Origin: Polytrichum commune | Taxonomy: Eukaryota; Streptophyta; Polytrichopsida; Polytrichales; Polytrichaceae | NCBI GenBank assembly: GCA_950295325.1 | Contig: OX485804.1 | Location: forward strand, 54,126,001 to 54,190,000 | Length of the DNA: 64,000 nt | Direction: 5' to 3' | Shown: in pieces, positions 1 to 12,280 of the stretch | Layout of the letters: each line of letters opens with the position of its first letter | How positions within the stretch are numbered: the stretch's first letter is position 1 | Position numbers and translations under genes: made by a program | Notes under the pieces: generated by a model | Database searches by the model: none | Told to the model about the DNA's origin: nothing | What the model saw: the letters and a program-made list of their open reading frames with translations, nothing else

Positions 1-687
1 TAATCGGACGTAGGTTGATGCACCGTGCGACCGTGAATTTTCTTTCCAGGTATTATGGTCTTTTATATTGGGTTAACCTTATAAAATGAATAGTATTCAA
101 TTTGAGTATTGTTCACCATTTGACATCTAAATTGGTAGTTGCTAAAGGATTTATGATAAAATTGGCCTATTTATAAATGAGGAAGGTCCACGATTCGCTG
201 ATGCATTTGCAAAATGGAATAAAATTCAATACGAGTTAACAACTTGCTCAATGTTGGCCAAATAAAGTCGTCATGGCTCTCGACATGAGTTAGGAACAAG
301 TATTTGGTTCTCCGTGCTATCTCGCCTAAGCCCTAAACCCTTTATCAAGCGTGGTAAAGGGAGTAGGCTTAGTAATGTTATGCACTTCAAATATTTGCAA
401 AACATGTGTTTTGCTTCATGCCCAAAATAAATTACATAATGAGCGTAAAGTCTTCTTCCAAGACTTTCTACCCCCATAAATACATGATTGAAGTTGCATC
501 AACTTCATAGTATACCTAGAAATCGTGGACCACTTAGAGTACATGCCTAATTTATGGGGTTGGACAAATCTACAACAAGGCAATCATGATATCCAACCTA
601 TGGACCTGTCAACTTCCAAATTTGTTGTGAAAGCCAAATCACATATTGGTCCATTGTTGGGACCAAACATTCCACACCTTGGACAAC
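1..687. other. AT-rich intergenic DNA, no gene recognised
   Basis: Only short open frames on both strands, none with a recognisable domain. No structured repeat was found here up to the PIF/Harbinger-like element that begins at 691. Confidence 0.5.
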
Positions 688-690
688 TAA

Positions 691-1173
691 GGGCCACTTC
701 ACATGCGAGCCAAGGGCCATGACCATGAAATGGCGAGAGCGCAAAAGAAAGCATCCAAAGGCCGTCCCAAGACACCTCCAAAATCATGTCTTGTGGTCAC
801 GGACCCTCAAGTGTAGTGTGAAGCCATATGTGACCGGGCCCTCAACCTAATGCTATTCATGCGAGTCCTCACACATGATTCAACAAAATAAACCAACGGT
901 TGTGAGTGTTCAGAGTGCCATGGTCTCCTAGTTTTGTGTTAGGCCTGCCTCCAAGAGGTGGATTTTGAAAATAGTGCTAGTGACCATGAAACATGACCCA
1001 TTTGATGGCACGTAGGAATCCATGTAGACTTGAGATCCATCTTGCATTCACATACTCCGTTGGTCCCTCGAGCGTAGTGTGAAGCGAACTTGGACCGGCT
1101 CCGCCTTTTCCACCAATGAGAGTGCTTGAAGTGTAATGGTCACGGGTTCTTAGTCTTGTGTGTGAAGTGGTCC
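691..1173. mobile_element. PIF/Harbinger-like MITE, copy 1
   Basis: The ends are inverted repeats: the left end reads GGGCCACTTCACA and the right end is its complement (TGTGAAGTGGTCC). The element is flanked by the 3-bp direct repeat TAA (688-690 and 1174-1176), as expected for PIF/Harbinger (Tourist-like) insertions. The interior has no coding capacity, so it is non-autonomous. Related copies lie at 10236-10688 (same orientation) and 23954-24452 (inverted). Superfamily assignment rests on target duplication length and size only. Confidence 0.75.
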
Positions 1174-1176
1174 TAA

Positions 1177-1767
1177 CTAACTAATTCAACTATTTGTTAA
1201 CTACTCGTCTTTCGTAGCTATAGTTATTCGCGATTTGACTTGCCAAAACATGTACTTAATTATATTTGTTCAAAATTTGGTCTACCCAAAAGTCTACTTA
1301 ACTATAGTTATATCTAGTTCACTAAATATCTAGTTAACTAAAGTTGAGCGCAACATGTTCACGGAATTCTGTTGTAATGCTATAGTGTTGTAGTGTACTA
1401 GTGTGTTATTTGTGTTGGTGGTGTACATGGAGGTTGTCCTGGAACCCAACATTGTGATTGATTGTATAAAAGCATTTATCGATGATCCTCAATGGCATGA
1501 GCATATTAAAGACCCTCAACTGAAGCAAATCAAGAGGTGAACTTCTTCAATTTTGACAGGAGATTTTGTGTGAATTTTTTTTCTGGTTAACTATCATTGT
1601 TCTTGAATCTGGTCTTAAGTTTTTCCAGTTAACTATAGTTATTCTTCAAATTGGTTTGAAAATTTCCTAGTTAACTATAGTTGCTCCCTAAAATGTATTG
1701 AAAAATTTCTAGTTAACTATAGTTATTTTGGCAATTATCCAAGGTTTAAAACATTCTATGACATCCA
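1177..1767. other. Intergenic DNA with short repeated motif
   Basis: No gene seen. The phrase AGTTAACTATAGTTAT and close variants recur about five times between roughly 1290 and 1730, giving an irregular, palindrome-containing short repeat. Confidence 0.45.
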
Positions 1768-1775
1768 CTCATAAT

Positions 1776-2187
1776 CACGGGGAGGTCACTCCATTGTCAA
1801 GTTGAAAACCACGTGCGAACAAAAAAAATCTACTTTTTCTAAGTTGCATCAACAAAATGGGTCAAACTTTTATCAAAAAAAAAATTATGAGTACATATAC
1901 ATGGTATCTATTACATAGTAAAAATTGATAACCAAAATTGATAATTTGTTTTTTCTAGAAAACATACCGTTTCTAACTAGAATGACGTAGAATTGAACTA
2001 AAACAATTACTAGAAAAAATGGAGATGACTAAAAATTTCAAAAGAATATACAAAAGATATTATCAATGGATATGTATATATAGAAAAAATATCATAATTT
2101 TTAAAATTATCTATGGCATATAATATAGGGGTAGCAAACTTTGTTCGCACGTGGTTTTCAACTTGACAATGGAGTGGCCTCCCCGTG
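1776..2187. mobile_element. hAT-like non-autonomous element with 46-bp inverted ends
   Basis: Starts CACGGGGAGG and ends with the complement CCTCCCCGTG; the inverted repeats run about 46 bp with one or two mismatches. A perfect 8-bp target duplication, CTCATAAT, flanks it at 1768-1775 and 2188-2195. Eight-base duplications are typical of hAT transposons. The interior is AT-rich and non-coding. Confidence 0.85.
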
Positions 2188-2195
2188 CTCATAAT

Positions 2196-2834
2196 TCAAA
2201 CCCAAAAAACGATCAACATCACATTAGAGACTCTATATTGCAACCCCAACAAATGGAATTGGCCACTTTATTACAAAAGTCAAAACTATACATGCTTACA
2301 CACAATGGCAATCATGAACCCATTTGACAACAAGTCCAACAACACAAACCCCACTCAAAGACATGCCGCAAATCCTAGCCTTTGATGTGGTGGGAAGCGA
2401 CTCCTGCAAACCCTAGGGATACTTGGTTCAACCAATATTCAACAATGGAAAATCAATTTCATTTGCCCTTGTCTCATGAATGATTTTGACAATAGTGTGG
2501 TAAAAGGTAATGATAAATATTTCAAACTCCTTTTTATCATAGTTGCCAATTGACATGGATGATTTTCTTGAAAGTGCAAAGGACATGGTGGGGACCATGA
2601 GTCCCACCTTTCGCAAGAGAAAGAAAAAAACTATATCACACCACGTCCAAGGGAAGTCAAAGCAACAAATATTGACTTTAACATGATTGGTTCCATGTCC
2701 ACTCCAATTTTGTTGTCAACTCACTTTGTACTTGATCACATTTGCCTTAACATCCACGACACCATTTGAGGTGGTTGGTGTCATGCACACTACTTGCGAA
2801 GGGCCTAAATCAGATGTTTAGAGGTCTCAAAGTG
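2196..2834. other. Intergenic DNA, nothing recognised
   Basis: AT-rich unique-looking sequence; short frames only and no domain recognised. Confidence 0.4.
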
Positions 2835-3232
2835 TCTTGTTTGCTAATTATCAGTATGATACTATTCATTGACATAGGTAACTTGTTTGAGTGAAAAATC
2901 ATTTACATTATGACATTAAATGTAGTACATTGGGATACTTGAGATGATAGTTTTGCATCTTAGTATGCAAGAGTAATGTCTTTTGAACATACTAATATCA
3001 AGTGTCGTTTGCATACACTTTAGTCAACTTGTAGACATTGTGTGACATAGGCATTCACTTCAAGAACATTATTGAACATACTCACGAAGACATTAATAAA
3101 CACAATTGAACGTCAAGTGTCATGAGGTGACACTAATGGTGAAGTTGATCATTAGTATAACCTAACATACGCCTCAAAATAGGGTAAATGACACTATTAT
3201 ACATATGACGCTAGATATTACAATAAATAGTG
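2835..3232. mobile_element. Diverged inverted-repeat element (TAGTG/CACT ends), copy
   Basis: The right end resembles the ends of the elements at 20280-20766 and 22613-23709: a GACGCTAGATATTAC-type block, then AATAGTG followed by TA. Its interior (ATACTTGAGATGATAG, TTAGTATGCAAGAG) matches the complement of 20480-20620. It is therefore an inverted, diverged copy of that family. The left boundary is uncertain. Confidence 0.45.
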
Positions 3233-3590
3233 TAGTGTTTCAAAATTGACATAAACGAAAGGTTGAGGCAACAACATAATCTAGTAGAATCAAATGGTTT
3301 ACCTCAATGTTCTCAATCTTCCTATATTCTTGAATTAGGAAGTGAGGTTGGATGCTTGGAATTTGCCAACTCAATGTTTTTATTAGATGTCTCATCCACA
3401 AATAGAAGTGATAGGATGTGAACATAGTGAGTACTCGAAAAATTCAAGAATTGCCACAGGTTGCCACCCTAGCTAATGAGTCTTGTTGAGATTGGACGCT
3501 TGGGAACAAGGGGACGTAATGGGAGTGGAAGAATCAAACAATTAGTGTAGCTAAACTCAATCAGGTAAGTAGGATGAGTCAACATAACAA

Positions 3591-3700
3591 TATTCAGATC
3601 CATAACAATGTTTTGTGGGATTGACAATATTTCATGTAATAATCCTGATTATTACATGGAATATTGTCAATCCCACAAAACATTGTTATGGATCTGAATA
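3591..3700. repeat. Near-perfect 54-bp hairpin with 2-nt loop
   Basis: The left arm 3591-3644 and right arm 3647-3700 are reverse complements with one mismatch (an A/G difference near the loop). The loop is the two bases CT. No coding frame overlaps it. It is too tight for a normal miRNA precursor loop and looks more like a very recent foldback duplication. It would fold into a stable cruciform or a long double-stranded RNA if transcribed. Confidence 0.9.
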
Positions 3701-3759
3701 ATGGTATGCATTTGCCCATAGAAAAGAAAAAAGAAAAGAAATATTGGTGTTCATGCAAC

Positions 3760-5990
3760 AACGTGAATGTCAACCCATTAGCCTTAACTTATATTGATCA
3801 CGATTGTCCATGATGCAATATAAGGGGTTATGCCTCTCTTTTGGGAGGTGGGTTATGGGGGTGAAAACAAAAAGCAGTGGGGGGGGGGGGGGGTTGTTGT
3901 TATTTATTTTTCTTTTGTTTAGGATGAGGTATGTGAGGTGTTTGATGGCATTTTTGTGTATGTTTTTCATGGGATTTTGAATGGTGGGTTTTGGGATGTT
4001 TACATTGTTGAGTTCTTCAATGGAGTGTTTCATATATGGTGCCTCTTACCCTAGCCGTGATAGTTATGAGGGGATATACTTTCTATCTTGTAATTCTTTA
4101 TGCAATCATTAGTGGGATGTATTTAATATGTTTGTATTCCATGGCTTGTTATGGGAATCTATTAGCAATGTGTGGATTATATGAATTGTATTGTGTGGGT
4201 GTGGAGGCATTTTTGGGTGTTTGGCTATTGTTGGGTACTCCCAATATGCATAGGATGTCCGCTCTTAGTTTCACTAGGCAATGACATGTTGGGTGGGTGC
4301 ATGTGCATCATTGAGCCAATTTGAAATTATTGAGTTCGGGGGTTTCTCGTTGATGTTTTCTCTCATTAATTAGTATAAAGAATCGGGTGAATTTTTTGAC
4401 TTGCAAATTTGGGTAATGAGTGTATTGCTTTACTATATTGGGCGAGTTTTAGTCCCTATATTGCATGTGGATTCTTGCATGTGGATAGGAGGTGTGGCCA
4501 TGTATCTTTATTGTTTGTGTTGCATAGTGTGCAATTTGGGTTAAGGTGTGTGAGGGGCTAGAGGATGTTTGCCTATGGTTGCCCATATATTGTGTGTATC
4601 AAAACTTTAAGGTTTGTGTGATTTGAGCATCAAATATGCCCGTGGCTTCCTAAAAGTGGTTGGATAATTTGTGGTTGATTTGGTTGTTTGATAGCCATTT
4701 ATCCACAAATGGTAATATGTTTTTGATGGTGGAGGTTTCTTGTCTTTGGTGTTCTTTATTGATAAATGTATGGAGGTTGCGGATAGCTCCGTTGTGTGTC
4801 GCAGGCAGCCAACTCACTAGCCAGTAGGAGGTGATATGGGCAATATGTATGCGTGGTGTGGGGTTGAGTTGTTTTTGTGTGTGTATTTGTTTGCTAGAGC
4901 GTTTGCCATCTTATTGCCAGCAATTTTCGCGTGCACTCTAACTTTGTGGATATCAAATTTTATGTGGGGTCCAATACAATTGGTGCATAATTGCCGTTAT
5001 AAGTAGTTTGTTGGGGGTGTTGTTGTTGTGAGGATGGGTGTCTCATATGGTCGTTGATTAGGAATATGATGTTGAGGTTGTTCGTGAAGATGTGGGTGTC
5101 TAGCTCAGTGGGTTTTATGGTGGTTAGGATGGTGGTGAGTTATGATTGGAAAATGTTTTGGTAAATGGGCAATCTTTCTAATATTTGAATGTAGTTGTGG
5201 GGGATGTAGATTCTTGACCATGAAATTTTACCTTCTATGTGACACTGGGCATTAAGGGTGGAGATATGAAGGAGCCGTTTGTGTATATGCATTGTTGAGG
5301 ATAAAATTTGAGGGGGTGTGTGTGTGGTTATATTCGGTTGGCAGGGGAATTGTGTTGTTGGTGTTGGGGGGGGGGGGTGCTTTGGTGGGTGTCTATGTGG
5401 ATAGTTTTGGAGACCCGTTTGTGGTTGCAAGTTTTTTGGAGTGTTTGTTTAGTTGTGTATGCATCTTTTGAATGTAAAAGATGGTTCCATGTATTGGTAA
5501 TATTTTGCCTATTATGGCGTTGGGTGTAGCATATGGCGTGTGGTGGTATGGTTGCCAATGTGTGGATGTCATTGTTTTGTGTGAGGGGAGTTGTTGTGGT
5601 TGACGATGAGTATAGTTATTATGCTATTGTCTTCCTTGGCGGCCATTCGGGCCCAATGAATTGCTTCTAGGGTGGTGTGGTAGTCGGTTAGGTATGCTAG
5701 GCCTATTCTACACCATTTGGAGGATTAGGCATGGCCTATTGATCCAAGTAGGATACCTGGGTGTGGGGCGAGTTATAGTGTGTAAGTTGTAGTGAGCATG
5801 TGAGAGGGGATGAATAGTAGGAGTTTATGATGTTCAATGATGCTATTAGTAGGTTGTAATTTCGGGATTTAGAGTGTGGTGTTGGTTGATGGAATTTATG
5901 ATTTTTGGTTTTTTTCTTTGGTAGGGGATTTATGTGATTACTAAAGTACTTTGGTGGCAAAGTCTTGTGGTGCGGGTTGGAGGGGTATAG
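3760..5990 (-). pseudogene. Decayed LINE-type retrotransposon, ORF2 3' part (RNase H and C-terminal region)
   Basis: On the minus strand, conceptual translation switches frame repeatedly but gives recognisable LINE ORF2 C-terminal pieces. RNase H pieces at about 5200-4870 include RLPIYQNI, DTHIFT, LLITAIMHQLYWTPHKI and IHKVRVHAKIAGNKMANALA (compare HxVRAHxGIxGNExADxLA in the family). The acidic residue after DTHIFT is Asn here. A zinc-finger-like CTLC...HLL..C piece follows at about 4530-4460, then a conserved tail with PMKNIHKNAIKHLTYLILNK (4033-3770). Several frameshifts and stops make it non-functional. The A/C-rich coding strand explains the very strong G/T bias of the plus strand here. 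The 5' part, including most of the reverse transcriptase, is missing or unrecognisable. Confidence 0.75.
3879..3893. repeat. Poly-G run of 15
   Basis: Uninterrupted run of 15 G inside the LINE relic. A second run of 12 G lies at 5366-5377. Confidence 0.95.
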
Positions 5991-7489
5991 ATAGGTTGAC
6001 TTGATTGTTTTGGGAGAACCTATTTCATAGCTAATGCATTTTATCTATTATGATGGTGGTCATATTTATACCTCGGGATCATTCATTTGAGGTCGATGGT
6101 AAAAATGACTTGGTGATAAATGTGGACAATAAGAGGCCATTATAATGGAGGTCAATATGAGCCATCCAAACTGCTCGTGGTTTGAGTTAAGACTTATTTC
6201 TTAGTTAAGAGTTGAAGCTAAGTGTTGGGAATTAGATTAATATCAATTAGTTAGCAATATTAGATGACTAGGAAATTCATGAAGATCCAACATGTTGTAT
6301 TAAATAATGAGTGAGAATATATTGAAGACTATGTCAAAGAATAAATAAGAAACTATTTTGAAGAACATTCCCGTTGAAGATGGTGCGGACAAAGGCATTG
6401 CATGGATCAAGGTGGCGGTGAAGAAAAACTTTAGGATTTAGGAGTGTAAAAGACAGATAAATAATGTGGTGTCGGCTATAAATTATGATAGTTAGATTTA
6501 GGTCCAGCCATATCTATGGTCGGTAGGCCTTGTAGACCCTATAAGACTAGCCCTCGCAGACTACCCCTTTCAACCAACAAGACCTAAATCCCTACCAAGC
6601 AACTCTGATTGGATGGTCTATTGGATGAATGCATTAGATATGATGGATGAAAGTTAGATGAAGTTATAATGATTTAGGTTGGATGAAGAACAAGTTTGTG
6701 ATGAATGACTTAAGATAAACATATGATGGTTTGCATGATTGAAAAATGGTTGGATGAATGTTATGCATTTGGATGATTACATGATATAGAAGGTTATTGC
6801 TTAGAGGCACTAGGATAGTCCACCCATCTAGCCAATCTTGTGGATTGTTACTTCAATTAGTAGCAATTGTTTCCATAGTCATTCAAATTTGTTTTGTTAG
6901 AAAATTATTTAAGACATGTAAACAAATAAGCACTTGGACAAAAGATAATCAAAGGCCAATGATTAAAATTAAAATTTTATCCAATGTGTTTTTAAAACCT
7001 AGAGTCCACTTTGTCTACATGCTATGCCACTAACCAATGTAGTCACCTCAACATACAAGATGTAAAAGAAATTGAGTCTTACGTGGGGGGTGGCTCCAAG
7101 CTTCTTTGGTGGAGGATTGCTTCTGCTCGTTTGATTAGGGCTACCAGTAGGTGTGAGGGCACATATGATGAATTGGATGGCACACACAACAACATGATGA
7201 CGTGAAAATACTTTGGGGGGCAAAAAATTGGCTAGGTTGTCATTGCTCACGTTGTGTCCATGCTCTCATCTGAACATGGCTTAGGAATGAGGCCTAGGGA
7301 TGGCGGTGAGTAGATGTAGACATCTCACATGTGTCCAGTGTAAAATGCATTGGACGACTAGGGAGCATGAAATGCCCCATGTTGTCTTGTGTGTTAAGAG
7401 TAGGAGAGTGTGTATCAATGTAGTTGGCTTCCATATTTTGTCTTCTTGCTTTATTTTCTATCCTAAAATGAGGTATAGAGGGGTTTGCA
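5991..7489. other. Intergenic DNA, no gene recognised
   Basis: Between about 6600 and 6790 the words GGATGAA and GATGAATG recur irregularly. A complementary ATCCA-rich stretch occurs at 62930-63010. Several small open frames are present but none resembles a known protein. Confidence 0.4.
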
Positions 7490-7835
7490 TACCTATTACA
7501 ATGCCTAAAATAAGCGAGGTATGTGGGTGTTATTCAATTAGTTTTCTTGTTCTCCATGCTCTTGATCCTATTTATGATGAAACATCAATGAAAACCAAAT
7601 TGAAAACTAATCCTCCCCTTGTTTAGTTATGCTTATCAACAATGCATGTTTATTGATTCCTAACTTCGAAAAACATAAGTCCTCCCAATTGTGTTCATTA
7701 TTGCGTTAGTCGATAAAATTTTAAGACATCGTCCATTCTCTTTCCAACATATGTCTCCATAGTATGTGTTCTTTAATCCTCACCAAACCACACACCGAAC
7801 ATAGGATCCCGATCAAGAAAAAGCAACTGCAAAAC
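7490..7835 (+). repeat. Dispersed repeat family B, copy 1
   Basis: Shares diverged blocks in the same order with 14085-14440, such as ATGTGGGTGTTATTC, CAAACATAG/CGAACATAG and the final GATCC(C)GAT-AAGAA. Non-coding. Identity is only moderate, which points to an old repeat. Confidence 0.55.
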
Positions 7836-9480
7836 ACCCGCTTACATCACACTTTAGTGTGTGTTTGTCAATAAGAGCAACTCCATCAATAACTTCACTG
7901 CTGCACTAAACCCCTAGCAAGGCCATTTGAGCGGAGCAGTGCAATACATTGAAATCATGCCAATGCCCCACACCTCTGGTCATCAACGTTCTTCCGAATT
8001 TCATGCTCATCTAGAGCGTCCTGCTTCATGTACTAGGTGATTTTCATATATGTTTGCGATGTCAGAGGCTCTGCAATCTTGGACATGTCTCGGAAAGATG
8101 CCGTGTCAGTGGCCCTCACAGTGGTGTGTGAGGACAGTTCCGGAGCTTTGGCATGGCTGTGTGTTCCTTCCACGCTCATGGGGCCATCATAAGCGTTATT
8201 GGTGGAGTTGCTCTGAGGAGCAGGGGTCTCCACTGCATAGCTTCCATGCAGCTTAAGTTAGGGCGCCTCTGTGCTAAGGTTATGACTAATGTCATCGGTG
8301 TTCAGGGAGATTTTTGGGCATAATTGGTCAAGATCCCCGTGTTTCCACGTCCAGCCGGTTACATGTTGACATCTTTCGGGATAAATTGGGATATATTCTC
8401 TAGATTTTCTCCAAAACGATAGGATGTTTTCCTGGAGTCTTGAACTTCAAGCGGTGATTTCTCAAACTCAACCGGTTCATCTGTAACTAGCAGCCGGTTC
8501 TCCCCGTTCATTGCACGTCATGACCCAAAAAAGTTGTCCAGATAGGAATTTCACCTTCCATGGATGCTTTACTAACTGTGGGTAGAGCTCTTTGTTGCAC
8601 TCCTTTTCTTGCGTTCGAAGAAGCTTACGATATCCGTATGCTTCCTGTATCTCTGAACAACTAGGTCTCCTCATCATATGTCAGGTGGCGCTCGAACTTG
8701 CGAGATGAAGAACTCCACGGTGCCAACGTTTTGTAATAACAACTCTCTTCGATTCTTATGGCGGCGGCTAACGCTACTTTCATACGCTCCCGTACGATTC
8801 ATACATGGAACACTCTTGAAGCTGCACAATTTATGGCTTGTGCTAATTTTTTGTTGAGAGGTTTTCCGAGCCCTCAACTTCTCACCTCCTTGCTTCTCAT
8901 TTTTGTATTGTGCGCAACAGATCTTCCAGCCCTCCTTTCATGGAAGAAGGGGAGTAATACATGCCTTTGATCTGCTTGGTTCCAACCTACGTCAGGGAAC
9001 GCATTGGTTTTCACAGAAAGAGATCTGGACCCGTCCATAATTTTAACATGCTGAATTGTGTGGTAGGATTTTCCAATTCAATGCACAGATGTCTTGATGA
9101 GATTCTTGATATTCATCAATCAATTATGTAGATTTAGCAATAACACATAATATATCACATGTAGTTATGGAGGATTCACATGTTTCCCATGGAACTTGGA
9201 TCTAATGACAGTGTGTTGACTGATTTGCCCATTGAGGTAACGAAAAGATCCAGATTTTGAAAATATGTCCAGGTTTTCTCAAATTCGATTTTAGAGAAGC
9301 ATTGTGCTAGGTGGCATGGATACTTGTACTAAGACACTTACCAAGGTATGAAGTTTTATTTGGTTTGTGGTGAAGAATTTACGTTTAGTACAACGCAAAG
9401 ATCATGTGTGACAACAGTGATGATTTATATGTGGTATGTCATGATGGGATTCCAAGTCATTTATACAAGCTCAAATGTCC
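7836..9480. other. Higher-GC stretch of unknown nature
   Basis: Roughly 8000-9000 has a more even base composition than its surroundings. On the minus strand two frames (8877-8674 and 8677-8477) are open but not recognisable. They could be the remains of a retroelement or a host gene. No motif supports an assignment. Confidence 0.3.
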
Positions 9481-9487
9481 CTAATAG

Positions 9488-9514
<27 letters not shown>
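9488..9514. repeat. (TA)n microsatellite
   Basis: About 13 uninterrupted TA units. A short GATA/GGAT-rich tract follows at about 9580-9612. Confidence 0.95.
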
Positions 9515-9519
<5 letters not shown>

Positions 9520-10235
9520 GAATGCTTGTGATATATGCAATAATTTTAGATAGGGTTACTTTTGATTTTCTTTTAGCTAAAAAGATAGATGGATGGATGA
9601 ATAGATAGATTCTTTGTGGAGCACACATGAATGAAGAGCCTCTTTGCCCCCAGGTTAAATACTACCCCCTTTCAGGAGTGGGCTTCATTCAAAGTAACTA
9701 GGTAACTATAAGACGTGGTGGTCACGGTAGTTTGTATGTAGTAAATATTAATTAGGAGTATCCATATGTGATACGATCTTGGCCACCTTTGGGGTGAGTA
9801 AGTTGGTTGGTGGGTACTGTGATTTAATCAAAAATATGAAAAACAAATCTTAAACCCCTCCTTATGACACATTGATGTTCTAAATGGACCTTTTGAACCT
9901 TTAATGGTTCGAGGTTTCAAAATACCATTGCATGATAGTCTACATGACAATTTGTATAATCCCCCCCAAGAAGTATTGAAGCTGCCTTTCACTTGTTCTA
10001 TGGGATTGAACCCTTAATTACACAACCAATACAAGGAGGAGGTGATCACATGTGACAAATGATTCAAATCAGATACATGTATTGAATCTGGATCATTTGT
10101 TTTGTGTGACTCAAAATATGTCAATCTTCATTCATGTATCGTATTCATACTTGTAATGGTCCAATTCAAAGAATACAATTGGATGAATTTGTTCTAACTG
10201 GGTTTACCTTTGACATCATCGGCTTATATCACTTA

Positions 10236-10688
10236 GGGCCACTTCACACACGAGCCAAGGGCCATGACCATGTAATTGTGAGAGCCCAAAAGAAAGTGTC
10301 CAAAGGTCGTCCCAAGGCACCTCCAAAATCATGTAGTGTGGTCACAAACCTTCTAAGTGTAGTGTGAAGTCATATGTGACAAGGCCCCTTAACCAAATGC
10401 TATTTCAATGTATTTTTATTCATGCGGGTTCTCACACAAGATTAAATAGAATTAATCAACGGTTGTGAGCGTTCGGAGTGCCATGGTCTCCCGGTTTTGT
10501 GTTAAGCTTACCTCCAAGAGGTTATTTTTGAAAATAGTCCACGTGACCATGAAACATGATCCATTCGATGCCATGTAGGAATCCATGGAGACTTTACATC
10601 CATCTTGCATTCACATATTCCGTTGGTCCCTTAAGCGTAGTTGAAGTGTAATGGTCACAAGTTCTTAGTCTCGTGTGTGAAGGTGCCC
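10236..10688. mobile_element. PIF/Harbinger-like MITE, copy 2
   Basis: Starts GGGCCACTTCACACACGAG and ends with the complementary GTGTGTGAAGGTGCCC, flanked by TTA on both sides (10233-10235, 10689-10691). The interior is collinear with copy 1 (691-1173), including AAGGGCCATGACCATG and the CCTCCAAAATCATGT block, with small deletions. No coding capacity. Confidence 0.75.
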
Positions 10689-10792
10689 TTAGTATCCTTA
10701 AACACCTTTGTATGATGCCTTAAAGCCTAAAATAGGGCTATGAGACCCTTGAGGGTGTACCCCTAAGTCTTTTTCTTTATTTGGGTCTTATG

Positions 10793-11373
10793 AGGAATTG
10801 TTTACATCATGGACCATGAAGTTGTCACAAGGCCATGTACATTCTGTGATTGGTTGTTGAACTCGTCTCAAGACCGCTTCGGTTTACATCAAGGAAAAAT
10901 TCCAGAGTGACTATATGGAGTTTGAGGTCTCCAAAAGACATATTCTAAGGCCTACATTATCCACTAACATGATCCAACATGTTTTGCACTGGGAGAGGCA
11001 AAAGAGGTGCTCTAGCAGAAAAAAAAAACAATGACCCATGGCAGAGAATTTTTTGCTATATTAAATTTTAATGAATTTTTTTGGGGAAGAGGAGATGAAG
11101 ACAAGAGAAGACAAAAGAATGGTCACAATAAAATTATTATTATTCATAATTGCCCTTTTTGGACATATATTAAAAAAAATTAGCACATTCACTTTTTGGT
11201 GCATGGTCATTCCTCTTGGTCCACATTCGATTTACACCTAATGAGTGGCCCAAAGACTTTGTAGATTGATTTATTAATAAATCGGACCATGAAAGTTGGA
11301 CCATCAAATCAGACCATGGAAAAAGGCCTTCTTCCATGGTCCAACTTCATGGTCCATTGTGTAAACTGGCCCT
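10793..11373. mobile_element. Candidate inverted-repeat element
   Basis: A 25-bp inverted repeat (10800-10824 and 11342-11366, two mismatches), core ATGGACCATGAAGTTG, bounds a non-coding interior containing further GGACCATG words. Target duplication is not clear, so the superfamily and exact ends are open. Confidence 0.5.
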
Positions 11374-11669
11374 GAGTCATATATTCTACTAAAGGTCTCT
11401 ACCCACCCAACACTAGCTAACAAATGATGGCATCATCTAAATCCATGGGACCACTTAACCATCTAGTCCATTCTTACTGCACTAATGGTTCAGTAAGGTA
11501 TGGGACATTTTCAGGATTTTATTACTAAATGTCTTGCTCACACCTGTTATATTGTCTTAGCTAGTAATAACTCCATCACTTCTTGAGTATTATTTAGAAG
11601 GATGTATGTTCACACCTTAAATACTTATATGAAACTAGTTGATTTATTGTCATATTTAAACATTGGAAA

Positions 11670-12272
11670 CAAGGTTGTCTATTGTGTCGTGACAGAGGCA
11701 AATCTCGGCATAATGTCGTGCCGTCACGATACGTATCCGTCACGACATTATGCCGGATGTTGTCTTTATCCTGACGGACTTGAATTTTACCGAATTCTGT
11801 GTGTAATTACATTACCCCATTTCGGACACGTAGGATGTAAGATGTCCACGTGTGATGACATGTCAGCAAAGTAGAGGTAAAATAGGGAAAAAATTACTAG
11901 CCCCCGTCCGCCCCTGTTGCTGCCCCCGGTCCGCCCCGTTCCCGCCCTGTTCCCACCCTACCCCCCTTTCCCACCCCCGTTCCCCCCCCCCCCCCCGTCC
12001 GCCCCACACACTCCTTAGTCATATTTTACTACTTTGATTTTAACAGAATGGCAAACTAGTTTACCTGGCGCTAGGCATATCCACGTCCACGTCGGTCTTT
12101 TCTGCCACATAGGACGCCACCTTGGCAAGAAGGTAAGTATTTTACCCACCCTACTAGCTGCCCCCTAGGTTGACCCTAGGTGGACCCTATTGTGTCGTGA
12201 CGGAGGGGTCCGTCACGACACGACACGTCATGACGGCACAACACCATCATGACGTCGGGATAGACAACCCTG
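11670..12272. mobile_element. hAT-like non-autonomous element with internal foldback
   Basis: The ends are CAAGGTTGTCTAT and the complement of CAGGGTTGTCTAT. The flanking 8-bp duplication ATTGGAAA is perfect (11662-11669 and 12273-12280). Near the left end is an internal hairpin: GGCATAATGTCGTG (11707-11720 region) pairs with CACGACATTATGCC (about 11741-11754). The right part repeats CGTCACGACA-type words. A C-rich tract at 11900-12008 lies inside. No transposase frame. Confidence 0.85.
11900..12008. repeat. C-rich low-complexity tract
   Basis: The plus strand is made almost entirely of CCCCGTCCG/CCCTGTTCC-like words and a 15-C run. It lies inside the hAT-like element. Confidence 0.8.
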
Positions 12273-12280
12273 ATTGGAAA

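Noticed and set aside
4036-5529. Plus-strand open frames as genes
   Set aside because: They are made of G/T-rich low-complexity residues and oppose the LINE pieces read on the minus strand.
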